Below are positions 52,584-61,700 of a stretch of DNA of 64,000 nt, piece by piece. Below the pieces are notes generated by a model. The model worked only from the letters and a program-made list of their open reading frames with translations, did no database searches and was not told the DNA's origin. The stretch covers positions 70,773 through 134,772 of the forward strand of contig JBBDXD010000019.1 of assembly GCA_040902535.1 (NCBI GenBank), in the 5' to 3' direction. The position numbers were made by a program, and so were the translations under genes. Positions within the stretch are counted from its first letter, which is position 1. The number at the start of each line of letters is the position of its first letter. Source of the DNA: Dehalococcoidia bacterium. Lineage in GTDB: Bacteria > Chloroflexota > Dehalococcoidia > DSTF01 > JACRBR01.

Positions 52584-54767
52584 TCAGTCGCCGCCGGTGC
52601 CGGCTTCCTGTGCGAGCCGCCCCGCGGGCGTCGCCTGCGCGGGCGAGTCGGGCTCGACGCGCAGCACGGGCAGCCAGCGCAGGAACGGCGGCAGGTACCA
52701 GTTCCACTTCCCCATCAGCTCCATGACGGCGGGCACGAGCACGAGCCGGACGACCGTGGCATCGATGAAGATGGCGAACGCGAGTCCGAAGCCGAAGAGC
52801 TTGAGGTCCCGCAGGCCGCCGAGCACGAAGGCGCCGAACACGCAGACCATGATCGCCGCCGCCGCCGAGATCACGCGTCCGGTCGCCGCCAATCCATCGG
52901 CGACGGCGCGGGCGTTATCGCCGGTGCGGTCGTACTCCTCGCGGATCCGCGAGAGCAGGAAGACCTCGTAGTCCATCGACAGGCCGAAGAGGATGGCGAA
53001 GAGCATCATCGGCGTCCACGCCTCGATCGGCCCTTCGCGACCGAGGCCGATCAGGTTCGCGCCGATGCCCCACTGGAAGACGGCGACCATGGCGCCGAAC
53101 GCCGCCGCGATCGACAGCAGGTTCATGATCACGGCTTTCGCGGCCACCACGATGCTGTGGAATACCAACATCAACAGCAGGAACGACAGCACCAGCACCG
53201 AACCGATGAACAGCGGCAGCCGCTCGGTGATGTAGTCAGCGAAGTCCACGACGCCCGGCGCGTCGCCGGTGAGGCGAATAACGGGCGTATCACCCTCGAT
53301 GACTGACGGCACGACGTCGTTACGGATGCGGTGGACGAGTTCCGTCGTTTCCTCGTCCTGCGGCGCCGAGTCCGGGTAGACGTTGAACAGGTGGATCGTG
53401 CCGGACGCAAACGACTGCGGCGCGGTCACCTCCGACACGCCTTCCGTCGACTCGATCGCCGTCTTCAGGCGATCGAGCGCCGCGACGTCGGATTCTCCGT
53501 TCGGCGTCTCAGCGACGATGATGAACGAGCCGTTGAATCCGGGCCCGAAGCCCTCCGCGAGCACGTCGTAGGCGCGGCGCGTCGTATCCGACTCCGGGTA
53601 GTTGCCGGAGTCGCCGAAGCCCAGGCGCAGCCAGAACACCGGCAGCGCGAGCACGATCAGCACTGCGGCGCTGAGCAGGAACGCCGGCCACGGGTGGCCC
53701 TGGATGACGCGGCTCCATTTGTACCAGATCGATTCGCCGCCGCTCTCTTCGGCGGCTTCCTTGTGAGGCAAGCCGAAGCGGTCGATGTTGCGGCCGGTGA
53801 AGCCCAGCAACGCCGGCAGAAGTGTGAGCGACGCGACCATCGTCAGGAACACCGCCAGCACGCAGGCGATGGCGATGCTGCGCACGAACTCGAGATTGAG
53901 CATGAACATGCCGAGCAGCGCGATGACGACTGTGATGCCGGCAAAGAGGACGGCACGGCCTGACGTATCGAGCGACAGCGTCACTGCCTGTTGCGGATCG
54001 AGGCCGTCGCGCAGCCCTTGCCGGTAGCGTGTCACGATAAAGAGCGCGTAGTCGATGCCGACGCCGATGCCGATCATGGCGGCGACGGACGTCGTGAACT
54101 CCGGGACGTCGATCAAGCGCGTCACGAGGCCGATCAGCGCTGCGCCGGTGCCGACGCCGAAAAGCGCCGTGATGATCGGAAGCCCCATCGCGAGCAGCGA
54201 ACCGAAGGCAATCAGCAGGATGATGACGGCCGCCGCGATGCCGACGAACTCGCTGGAGAACTCGGGCTGCTCGGCGAAGAGGAACCCGCCCAACTCAACC
54301 TGGAGGCCCTGGAGTTCGACGTCATCGCGCACGTCCTTGATGATGTCGGCGTCGCCGGTGTACTCCCGGCTGCTGCGGTCCGAGAAATTGATCTCGGCGT
54401 ACGCGATCTGGCCGCCATCGGCGATTTGGTGCGCGTTCTCCGCGTCGTACGGGCTGACGACGTCGACGCCTTCCACGTCGCGTTCGATGCTGTCGAAGAA
54501 CGACTGCATCGCCGCACGCACTTCGGGGTCATCGACGCCCTGGTCGGCGCGAAAGACGACCTGGCCGAAGAAGCCGGTCCGTTCGTTGACTCCTCGCTCT
54601 TCGAGGAGGTCCAGGGCCTCCTGGCTCTCGGAGCCGGGAAGCTTGAACTCGGTCTTGAACTCCCCGCCGAAGGCGAAGGAGAGCGCGAATGCGCCCACCA
54701 GCAGCGCTACCCAGGCGAGCAGCACGAGCCAGCGATGGCGGTACGAAAACTCTGCAAGCGACTTCAA
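52584..54767 (-). CDS. MMPL-family RND transporter
   Basis: 727 aa with the MmpL layout: one N-terminal helix (WLVLLAWVALLVGAFAL), a large outer loop, a five-helix block, a repeat of helix-loop-helices. GIGVGIDYALFIVTRYRQGL and the second ILFGLSMDYEVFLLSRIREEY are the paired family motifs with the proton-relay Asp-Tyr. It probably exports lipids or small hydrophobic compounds. The start is TTG 54767, five bases after GGAGGT. Confidence 0.92.
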   Translation of the reverse strand: MKSLAEFSYRHRWLVLLAWVALLVGAFALSFAFGGEFKTEFKLPGSESQEALDLLEERGVNERTGFFGQVVFRADQGVDDPEVRAAMQSFFDSIERDVEGVDVVSPYDAENAHQIADGGQIAYAEINFSDRSSREYTGDADIIKDVRDDVELQGLQVELGGFLFAEQPEFSSEFVGIAAAVIILLIAFGSLLAMGLPIITALFGVGTGAALIGLVTRLIDVPEFTTSVAAMIGIGVGIDYALFIVTRYRQGLRDGLDPQQAVTLSLDTSGRAVLFAGITVVIALLGMFMLNLEFVRSIAIACVLAVFLTMVASLTLLPALLGFTGRNIDRFGLPHKEAAEESGGESIWYKWSRVIQGHPWPAFLLSAAVLIVLALPVFWLRLGFGDSGNYPESDTTRRAYDVLAEGFGPGFNGSFIIVAETPNGESDVAALDRLKTAIESTEGVSEVTAPQSFASGTIHLFNVYPDSAPQDEETTELVHRIRNDVVPSVIEGDTPVIRLTGDAPGVVDFADYITERLPLFIGSVLVLSFLLLMLVFHSIVVAAKAVIMNLLSIAAAFGAMVAVFQWGIGANLIGLGREGPIEAWTPMMLFAILFGLSMDYEVFLLSRIREEYDRTGDNARAVADGLAATGRVISAAAAIMVCVFGAFVLGGLRDLKLFGFGLAFAIFIDATVVRLVLVPAVMELMGKWNWYLPPFLRWLPVLRVEPDSPAQATPAGRLAQEAGTGGD

Positions 54768-55045
54768 GAATGACCTCCACGTCGAGGATGGGTTGGTGAC
54801 CGCACGGTGGTCCGGATCAGCCTAACGGACGGGACTGACAGCGTAGTGTCAGGGGGTTGCGCAAAGTTTGACGAGACTTCGAATTCGGAGCGGATCGAGC
54901 CACTCAGCCCGTCCGCCAGATTCATCTTGCCAGCGTATCAACGCGGCCGTCCGGTCGCATCGTGCCATCGTCGTAGCGGCGCTGCATCGATCGTTGTACC
55001 TGCATCACCGCCGCGATGATGCCTCTCTTCGAGTGTGCCGTTACT

Positions 55046-55120
55046 TCACGAAGGCCGCCGCGGAGCGCCGGCTTCCATGGCCTTCGTGTCCGCGGGCTTG
55101 TAGATCGTCATGAATCGCAT
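55046..55120 (-). pseudogene. Truncated YCII/DGPF-domain gene, N-terminal 24 residues
   Basis: The frame reads RFMTIYKPADTKAMEAG after the ATG, the start of YciI-related proteins that normally run to about 120 residues, and then meets a stop after PRRPS. AAAGGAGACAGAAGC precedes the ATG. No continuation is visible in other frames, so most of the gene has been deleted. The remainder of 54774-55300 has no convincing gene. Confidence 0.5.
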
Positions 55121-55307
55121 GCTTCTGTCTCCTTTACCGGATGCTTGCTGGCGGCCGGACCTTCATCTCACTGACGAGCGACTGTTCCACTAAGGCGTCG
55201 AACGCGCCACCTCCGGATCGACAAGGTAGCGCGTCGGTGCGGAGGCACAGTTTGTGAAGTCTGTGCAAAGCTGAGTGCACAGAAATGTAATCGCTTCGGG
55301 AGCACGT

Positions 55308-55680
55308 TTAGCCCACGCGCGCCGCCTGGGCGCCGAGCCACACGGCGGCCATGCCGCAGGCAAGCGTCGCCGCGACGTTCAGCGTCGCGGAGGCGAAGTC
55401 GCGCGCTTCCATGAACTGCAACGTATCCCATGCGATCGCGGAAAACGTCGTGAACGCGCCCAGGAAGCCCGTCGCGACGAGCAGGCGCACGTCGCGCGAC
55501 AGACCCGTGCGCTCTTCGCTGAGCGTGAGGAACAGGCCGATGATGAAGGCGCCCGCGACGTTCACCGCGAACACACCGACGGCGTTCGAGTTTGCCCATT
55601 CGGCGACGCGCGTCGCACCGTAGTAGCGTGCGAGCGTCCCGAGTGATCCGCCGATGATGAGGTAGAGGGTGTCATCGCAT
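55308..55680 (-). pseudogene. crcB: CrcB fluoride exporter with a one-base frameshift at its start
   Basis: CrcB/Fluc forms dimeric fluoride channels. The frame ending at 55308 reads TLYLIIGGSLGTLARYYG, then VFAVNVAGAFIIGLFLTL, ATGFLGAFTTFSAIAWDT and a last helix, giving 123 residues with four helices, the normal length. No start codon exists in that frame. ATG 55680 is followed by one extra C before GAT-GAC-ACC. Deleting that base gives a normal beginning (M-DDTLYLIIGG). As written, the only in-frame start is GTG 55574, which would lose the first helix. It follows the aquaporin gene by 60 bases. Confidence 0.75.
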
Positions 55681-55740
55681 GAGGGCGGGCGGCCCGCAGT
55701 GCCTGGCCGCCTGCCCGGTAGAATCTGCCTTCCCGCTGCG

Positions 55741-56559
55741 CTACGGGTGATGCTCCGACGGGGTGACCTCCGGGAAGCCGACGTTTCGCGGGATCAAGAT
55801 GTAGTTCTGGACGATCGATGCGACGGTCCCGCCGATGATCGGGCCAACCCAGTAGATCCAGGCGTCCTTCCATTCACCCTCGACCAGCGCCGGTCCGAAG
55901 TGCCGCGCCGGGTTCATCGCCGCGCCTGTCAGCGGCCCGCCGACGAGGATATCCATGGTGATCGTGAGGCCGATCGCGAGCGATGCGATGGCGTGCGGGC
56001 CGCGCGAATCGACGGCCGTGCCGATGATCACGTACACGAGGAAGAACGTGAGGATCATCTCCAGGATCAGCGCATTGGCGCGACCGAAGATGATGCCATC
56101 CGCCGCGCCGCCGGCCTCGTCGTAGTTCACCACGGGTACCGCAGAGGCGAAGTTCGCAACGGAATCGTCGAACAACTCCCTCAGGATCAACGCGGCGACC
56201 GCGGCGCCGATAAGCTGCGCGGCGATGTAGCCGATTGATTTCAGGAGGCCGATCTTGCCGCCGAAGAACAGGGCAATCGTCACCGCGGGGTTGTAGTGCC
56301 CGCCCGAGATGTGACCCGCCGCCGCGACCATGAGGCCGATCGCGAGTCCGTGGGCGAGCGCCACCATGACCAGCGTGCCGCCGTTGTTGTACCCCTGCGT
56401 CGCCGCCAGCAAGATCGACCCGGCGCCGAAGAAGACGAGGGCGAAGGGACCAATCATTTCGGCGATCAGGGGACGAATCCACGCGTCCAGCAGGTCGTCG
56501 TCCATGAAGTGGTCGGCGGTGTAGTCCCGGGCGGGGACCATCATGTCGTCGTCGGCCAT
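55741..56559 (-). CDS. Aquaporin / MIP-family channel
   Basis: 272 aa with six helices. The two NPA boxes are present (HYNPAVT, AMNPARHFG) along with ISGG before the first and the charged N-terminus of about 30 residues. An insertion between helices 3 and 4 (VVNYDEAGGAADG) is acidic. Water or small-solute channel. Transcribed just upstream of crcB. Confidence 0.92.
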   Translation of the reverse strand: MADDDMMVPARDYTADHFMDDDLLDAWIRPLIAEMIGPFALVFFGAGSILLAATQGYNNGGTLVMVALAHGLAIGLMVAAAGHISGGHYNPAVTIALFFGGKIGLLKSIGYIAAQLIGAAVAALILRELFDDSVANFASAVPVVNYDEAGGAADGIIFGRANALILEMILTFFLVYVIIGTAVDSRGPHAIASLAIGLTITMDILVGGPLTGAAMNPARHFGPALVEGEWKDAWIYWVGPIIGGTVASIVQNYILIPRNVGFPEVTPSEHHP

Positions 56560-56653
56560 GGCGGGCCTCCTAAATGCTAAGGCGATACGACCTTTATGTG
56601 GATCATCCTAGATTCGACGGATGAGGTCTGTCAATAGCCGTCAGCGCCAGCCG

Positions 56654-58051
56654 TCAGCGCCAGCCTTCAGTGCGGTTGGCGTCCTTGAGGGCGGCGGCGT
56701 AGAGCCGATCGCGGGGCACGCACCCCGTCGCGTACTGACCCAGGTCGTTGTGCTTCGCGCGCATGAGGGCCGTGCAGTAGCTGACACCGACGCACGACTT
56801 GTCGCGCTCCATCGCTCCCCTTTCCAGCGCGTCGGCGGCGAAGTCCGGATACGCCAACGCGCCGCGCCCCAGGCCGACCATCGAAACGGCGCTGCTCGTT
56901 ATGTTCGCTGCGCCGGTGTTCAGCGCGTAGTGCCGCAGCCACGAATAGCCGGTGCCGACGACGGGCAGGTCGGGGTACGCACGCTGGACCGCGGCGGTCA
57001 GCCGCATGTGCCGCTCGACGCCTCGGAGCGGGTGCTCCGGCGGCGTGTAGCCGTCGACGGGCGGCTTCTCGAACGGCCGGCCGATGTGCGGATTGTAGTA
57101 GGGGCTTCCCATCGACACGTTCACCATCGCGAGGCCATGTGCGCGAAGGTCGCCGATCAAGCGCAATGGCTCGTCCAGCAGCGGCCGCGAGGGGTCGTGC
57201 GGGTCTGTGCCCCAAGCATTCCGGTAGGGAACTTCGTGCGGGGCGGGCACGCCGAACCCATCGGCGGCGGCTACGTACGGCAGACTATCGAACACGTTCA
57301 TGCGCGTCGCCAGGATGATCGCATCGCCCAACCGCGCGCGGATTTTGGCGAAGACGTTGCGCACGAAGCGCGTGCGATGCTCGTAGTCGCCGCCGTACGC
57401 ACCGTCGCGCGTGTAGGCGCCGAGCAGTTCGTTGAGCAGGTAGGTGTGGCACTGCTTGATGTCGATGAAATCGAAACCGATCTTCGCGGCAAGGGCGGCA
57501 GCGTCCGCGAAGCGATCTTCGAGCCGCTCGAGGTCCGCATCGGACAGCAGCGGCGCGCGTTCGCAGCCCTTCAGCGCATCGATCGCCGCGCCGTGCTGGA
57601 CGATGATCGGCGCCGGATGAGACCAGCGGCCCGAATGCGTGAGTTGCACCCCGACGATGAAGCCGTCGGTCGACCCGAAACGCGCGCGATGGGCGGCACG
57701 CGTCGCATCAAGCAGGCGCTTTAACTCGGGCGCTGTGTCCGGCGAGATCAGCAGTTGGCGCGGGTTGGCGCGGGCGTCAGGCGCAACTGCGGTAGCCTCG
57801 CCCCAGAGCAGAGCCGCGCCGCCTTCCGCGAAGCGCCGCCAGCGGCGGAACGTCAGTTCGCCGGGCGTGCCATCGAGGTTGCCGTCGCAACCCTCCATCG
57901 GGTGTACGGCCATCCGATTCGACGCCGTCAGCGGCCCGATCCGCACGCCTGCCGCCAGCGCTGACAGATCGTCTGTCACGGGCAGGTCGACGTCCAGCGC
58001 GGCGACGGCGTCGCGCAGCTCGTCGAGTGTGCGGTACTGGAAGTACGGCAT
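56654..58051 (-). CDS. NADH:flavin oxidoreductase, old yellow enzyme family
   Basis: 465 aa. RIGPLTASNRMAVHPMEG and TPGELTFRRWRRFAEGGAALLWGEATAV are typical of the OYE barrel, with VQLTHSGRWS, FDFIDIKQCHTYLLNELLGAYTRDGAYGG and GLGRGALAYPDF. It has no C-terminal Fe-S or NAD-binding extension, so it is a short OYE-type enzyme reducing an activated double bond. ATG 58051 is preferred to the longer open frame. CGTCAGCGCCAG repeats flank the stop. Confidence 0.9.
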   Translation of the reverse strand: MPYFQYRTLDELRDAVAALDVDLPVTDDLSALAAGVRIGPLTASNRMAVHPMEGCDGNLDGTPGELTFRRWRRFAEGGAALLWGEATAVAPDARANPRQLLISPDTAPELKRLLDATRAAHRARFGSTDGFIVGVQLTHSGRWSHPAPIIVQHGAAIDALKGCERAPLLSDADLERLEDRFADAAALAAKIGFDFIDIKQCHTYLLNELLGAYTRDGAYGGDYEHRTRFVRNVFAKIRARLGDAIILATRMNVFDSLPYVAAADGFGVPAPHEVPYRNAWGTDPHDPSRPLLDEPLRLIGDLRAHGLAMVNVSMGSPYYNPHIGRPFEKPPVDGYTPPEHPLRGVERHMRLTAAVQRAYPDLPVVGTGYSWLRHYALNTGAANITSSAVSMVGLGRGALAYPDFAADALERGAMERDKSCVGVSYCTALMRAKHNDLGQYATGCVPRDRLYAAALKDANRTEGWR

Positions 58052-58354
58052 GGCGGGTCTAGCGTACCGGAGGCCGCGGCGGCGCCTACGTGCCGTGACG
58101 GGATCGCACGCCCTATCGGCGGGAACGATTGCCACGGTTATGTCACGAATGAACGGCGTTCACCCCTTCGGCTGATGCGGGCGCGCGCATATCTTCGAAT
58201 CAGCCCGGATCCGCGTGCCTCGCCGGGCGTCTTCACTGAGCGGCAATGCGCGGTCATCGCGCTCGCCCTACGGCGACGCGCGAGAGGCGTTGCGGCGTGG
58301 GGGCGGGGCGGCGCCGTTCGTCGCAGGTTCCTTGGAACACGGGAAGGTTGGAGC

Positions 58355-59131
58355 ATGCGAGAGCGCTTTTGGCACGGCTGGGGCTCCCTTGCCCTGGCGG
58401 CCGGACTTGCGGTGGTCGCGCTAATCTCCGCGATCGGCGCAGTACAGGCATCAGGCGGCGGCGGGCGCGGCGAAGGACATACGCCTGTCACGATATGCCA
58501 CTGGGTACCGGCGCACGGCGGAAGCTTCGTTGTCATCACGGTCGACGACGATGGTCTGAACGGACACGGCGAGCAGCACGAAAACGATGTGATACCGGCG
58601 AGCGACGACTGTGAAGACGAAGGCGACAAGACGGCGGTATCGACGAAGACGCACGCCCCGAAGACGAAGACCATCGTGGTGACGCAGACCACGGCCCCGG
58701 CCACGACGACGCCGGCCGCGACGAACACGTCAACGGCGGTCGCCACCCAGACTTCGACATCGACGCCGCTGGCGACGCAGACCGTCGTGGGCGGCCTCGG
58801 CCCGGGTCCGGATCTCACGCCCGACGCGACAAACACGTCGGTCGCGGTGGCTAGCTCGACGAGCACACCCGAGGGCGATGAGGGCGCAGACACGGCGACG
58901 CCGGAAGGCGTCGACGGCGAAGAAGCGTTGGACGAAGATGACGACGGCGAAGGCGGCGTGTTCGGGGAGTCGGTCGCGCCCCAGGGCGGCGGCGCCGAGG
59001 CGTTGCCCGAGTCCGGCACGGGCTTTGGATCGAGCGGGAACGACGCGTACCGGTTTAGCCTCGCGGCGCTCGCGTTCGCGGCGCTAGCCGGCGCGAGCAT
59101 GCTTCTGCTACGACGCAGGCTCTCCCTCTAA
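58355..59131 (+). CDS. LPXTG-like cell-surface protein
   Basis: 258 aa. Signal peptide (LALAAGLAVVALISAIGAV), a small domain with CHWVPAHGGSFVVITVDDDGLNGH ending in ENDVIP, a Thr/Pro/Ala-rich stalk of about 100 residues, an acidic segment, and a C-terminal LPESGTG, hydrophobic helix and RRR tail. This is the layout of a sortase substrate with a variant sorting motif. No sortase is in the window. Upstream, 58052-58354 shows no convincing gene. GGGAAGGTTGGAGC precedes ATG 58355. Confidence 0.75.
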   Translation: MRERFWHGWGSLALAAGLAVVALISAIGAVQASGGGGRGEGHTPVTICHWVPAHGGSFVVITVDDDGLNGHGEQHENDVIPASDDCEDEGDKTAVSTKTHAPKTKTIVVTQTTAPATTTPAATNTSTAVATQTSTSTPLATQTVVGGLGPGPDLTPDATNTSVAVASSTSTPEGDEGADTATPEGVDGEEALDEDDDGEGGVFGESVAPQGGGAEALPESGTGFGSSGNDAYRFSLAALAFAALAGASMLLLRRRLSL

Positions 59132-59145
59132 CGCAAGGCCGGTTT

Positions 59146-59190
59146 ACGAACAGAGAAGGGGCTGCACAGCGCAGCCCCTTCTCTGTTCGT
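59146..59190. terminator. 20-bp perfect hairpin terminator
   Basis: ACGAACAGAGAAGGGGCTGC pairs fully with its complement at 59171-59190 around ACAGC, followed by TTGTTAGC. It ends the surface-protein message and, from the other side, can stop the SUF transcript. Confidence 0.85.
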
Positions 59191-59261
59191 TGTTAGCGCA
59201 ACGAGACGAGCGAGATCGCTATTGACGTACACGCTTTGGGAGTGCGTTCGTGCGAGAAGCC

Positions 59262-59282
59262 GCGCGGGCTGAAAGCCCGCGC
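59262..59282. repeat. GC-rich hairpin GCGCGGGCT-GAA-AGCCCGCGC
   Basis: Perfect 9-bp stem with a three-base loop between the surface-protein gene and the SUF operon, of a type (a GGGCTGAAAGCCC core) that recurs in many genomes. It may be a dispersed repeat or a second terminator. Confidence 0.5.
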
Positions 59283-59330
59283 TCGTACCTCGCTCGTGTC
59301 TCCCGCTCGTCTCGGTAGCCCGCGCGACCG

Positions 59331-59651
59331 CTACCAGATGCCGAGTTGCATCTTCACGTCGTCGCTGGCCATCGTCCGCGGATCCCAGGGCGGCGAGAAC
59401 GTGACCTTGCCGGTGACCGTCTTCACGCCGGGCAGATCGATCACGGCATCCTGGATCTGACCATCGATGACGGGGCCCAGCGGGCAACCCGGACTGGTCA
59501 ACGTGTAGATCACCGTCACGTCACCCTGCTCCGAGATCTCGATCTCGTACACGAGCCCCAACTCGACGATGCTCATGTGGATCTCGGGGTCGAAGACATC
59601 TTTGAGCCGTTCGCGGACCAGTTCTTCGCTGAGTAATCCCTTGACTGACAT
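59331..59651 (-). CDS. DUF59 / MIP18-family iron-sulfur assembly factor
   Basis: 106 aa. DVFDPEIHMSIVELGLVYEI and TLTSPGCPLGPVIDGQI (with the conserved Cys) are the family motifs. SufT-like proteins of this type act in maturation of Fe-S enzymes. It is the last gene of the SUF operon, 8 bases after sufU. Confidence 0.9.
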   Translation of the reverse strand: MSVKGLLSEELVRERLKDVFDPEIHMSIVELGLVYEIEISEQGDVTVIYTLTSPGCPLGPVIDGQIQDAVIDLPGVKTVTGKVTFSPPWDPRTMASDDVKMQLGIW

Positions 59652-59659
59652 TCGGCCTC

Positions 59660-60130
59660 CTACAGTTCCTCGATGCGGACGGCGCCGTCACCATGTTCGT
59701 GCTGGTCGATACCCTCGTTCAACGTGTGCCAGGCCAGGGTCGCGCACTTCACGCGTACCGCGAACTTCGCGACGCCCTGCAGCGCTTCCAGGTCTCCCAG
59801 CGACGCTGGGGGCGGCGCATCCGGCTCCTTCATCATATTCTGAAACTCGTCGGTCAGTCCGCGGATCTCGCCGACGGTCTTGCCTTCGACGAGCTCTGAC
59901 ATCATGGATGCGGAGGCCTGGCTGATCGAGCAGCCACGGCCGCGCACGCCGATGGCGGCCAGCCGCTCACCGTCGAAGTCGAGTTCCATTTCGATCTCGT
60001 CGCCGCACACGGGGTTGAAGCCCTCGGCGGTGACGTCCGGCGCGCCCACCTTCTGCCTGTGGCGCGGATTCTTGTAGTGATCCAGGATCAGGTCCCGGTA
60101 CAGCTCATCGAGCTGCAGTTCTTGCGACAT
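59660..60130 (-). CDS. sufU: SufU zinc-dependent sulfurtransferase
   Basis: Accepts sulfur from SufS. 156 aa. Cys in NPVCGDEIE (with the Asp), GRGCSISQASASMMSEL and KCATLAWHTL form the zinc and sulfur site. Overlaps the sufS gene by 26 bases. Confidence 0.93.
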   Translation of the reverse strand: MSQELQLDELYRDLILDHYKNPRHRQKVGAPDVTAEGFNPVCGDEIEMELDFDGERLAAIGVRGRGCSISQASASMMSELVEGKTVGEIRGLTDEFQNMMKEPDAPPPASLGDLEALQGVAKFAVRVKCATLAWHTLNEGIDQHEHGDGAVRIEEL

Positions 60131-61358
60131 CTCCGAATATCCTGTCGCTTGCCTTGATCCCGTCGATCAGGGCGTCGACCTCATCATGTCGATTGTACAG
60201 ATAGAAGCTGGCGCGCGCCGTCGCGACGGTATCGAGCCGCCGCATGAGCGGCTGCGCGCAGTGGTGTCCTGCCCGGATCGCGATCGCCTCCTGGTCGAGG
60301 ACCTGGCTGAGGTCGTGCGGGTGCAGGTCGCGATAGTTGAACGTCACGGCGCCGCCCTTCTCCGTCGCGTCGGCCGGGCCGTACACCACGACGCCGTCCG
60401 TCGCGCTCAACCGGTCGATGGCGTATTGCGTAATGGCGATCTCGTGCGCGCGCACGGCGTCCATGCCCAACCCCTCGAGGTAGTCGATGGCAGAACCGAA
60501 GGCGATCACGTCGGCGATGTTCGGCACGCCCGCCTCGAACTTCATCGGCGTCTCTGCGTACGTGCTCGTGTCGTCTGCCACGCGGCTAATCATCGATCCG
60601 CCACCGAGGAACGGGTCCATCGCGTCCAACAGGGCGCGCTTCCCCCACAGCACGCCCACGCCCGTCGGGCCGAGCATCTTGTGCGACGAGAAAGCCAGAA
60701 AGTCGCAATCCAACTCCTGCACGTCCACCGGCATGTGCGGCACACTCTGCGCGCCATCGACCACCACGATCGCGCCGAACCTGTGCGCAACCTCGGCGAT
60801 CTCCTTGATCGGGTTGATCGTGCCGAGCACATTCGACATCTGTGTGATCGCCACGACCTTCGAGCGCTCGCCGATCTTCGCCAGCACGTCGTCCCAGATC
60901 AGGTGTCCCGTGTCGTCGATCTCGATGTACCGCAGCTTCGCGCCCGTCGCGAGCGCCACGAGCTGCCACGGCACCAGGTTGCTGTGATGCTCCATCCTCG
61001 ACACGACGATCTCGTCGCCCAGCCGCAGGAACTTGCGGCCCCACCCATGCGCGACGAGGTTGATCGACTCCGTCGTGTTACGAGTGAAGACGATCTCCTG
61101 CTCCGGATGCGGGGCGTTGATGAAGCGCCCCGCCTTCACGCGCGACGCCTCGTACGCCTCCGTCGCTTCCTCTCCGAGCGTGTGCAGCGCCCGATGTACG
61201 GCCGCGTTGTAGTGCTCGTAGTAGTGCACGAGCGCGTTGATCACCTGGCGCGGTTTCTGCGTGGTGGCGGCGTTGTCGAGGTAGACAAGCTGCTTGCCAC
61301 GGATCTTGCGCTCGAGGATCGGGAAGTCTTTGCGGATCTGCTCGACGTCGTAGGTCAT
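60105..61358 (-). CDS. sufS: SufS cysteine desulfurase
   Basis: Class II cysteine desulfurase. 417 aa. YLDNAATTQKP, FTRNTTESINLVAHGWG, SRMEHHSNLVPW, VDGAQSVPH, the PLP Lys in FSSHKMLGPTGVGVLWG and the short Cys loop AGHHCAQPLM (class II). Its sulfur goes to the overlapping SufU. Confidence 0.95.
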   Translation of the reverse strand: MTYDVEQIRKDFPILERKIRGKQLVYLDNAATTQKPRQVINALVHYYEHYNAAVHRALHTLGEEATEAYEASRVKAGRFINAPHPEQEIVFTRNTTESINLVAHGWGRKFLRLGDEIVVSRMEHHSNLVPWQLVALATGAKLRYIEIDDTGHLIWDDVLAKIGERSKVVAITQMSNVLGTINPIKEIAEVAHRFGAIVVVDGAQSVPHMPVDVQELDCDFLAFSSHKMLGPTGVGVLWGKRALLDAMDPFLGGGSMISRVADDTSTYAETPMKFEAGVPNIADVIAFGSAIDYLEGLGMDAVRAHEIAITQYAIDRLSATDGVVVYGPADATEKGGAVTFNYRDLHPHDLSQVLDQEAIAIRAGHHCAQPLMRRLDTVATARASFYLYNRHDEVDALIDGIKASDRIFGDVARTAAR

Positions 61359-61369
61359 ATCAAACTCTG

Positions 61370-61687
61370 CTATCCGACGTCGACGGTGACGTCATCGCCT
61401 TCCACCTGCACCGGGTATGTCTTTACGGGTCGCACGGCCGGCAAGACGACGGCTCGGCCGTCCGTGACGTCGAACCTCGCGCCGTGGCGCGGGCATTCGA
61501 CGAGCTTGCCTTCGAGCACGCCCTGGTCGAGCGGGCCGCCGTCGTGCGTGCACACATCGTCGATGGCGTAGAACGTGCCGCCGACGTTGCACAGCGCGAT
61601 GCGTTTGTCCGCCATCTCGAACACCTGGATCTGTCCGTCCGGGACGTCCGACGTCTTTGCCACTGCCACGAAGTTCCCCACTTGCAC
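61370..61687 (-). CDS. Rieske-type ferredoxin in the SUF operon
   Basis: 105 aa. CTHDGGPL and CPRHGARFD give the His2-Cys2 [2Fe-2S] site. Located between sufD and sufS, with 13-base and 11-base gaps. Its role is presumably electron delivery during cluster assembly, inferred from position. Confidence 0.92.
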   Translation of the reverse strand: MQVGNFVAVAKTSDVPDGQIQVFEMADKRIALCNVGGTFYAIDDVCTHDGGPLDQGVLEGKLVECPRHGARFDVTDGRAVVLPAVRPVKTYPVQVEGDDVTVDVG

Positions 61688-61700
61688 GTGCTTCCTTCTG

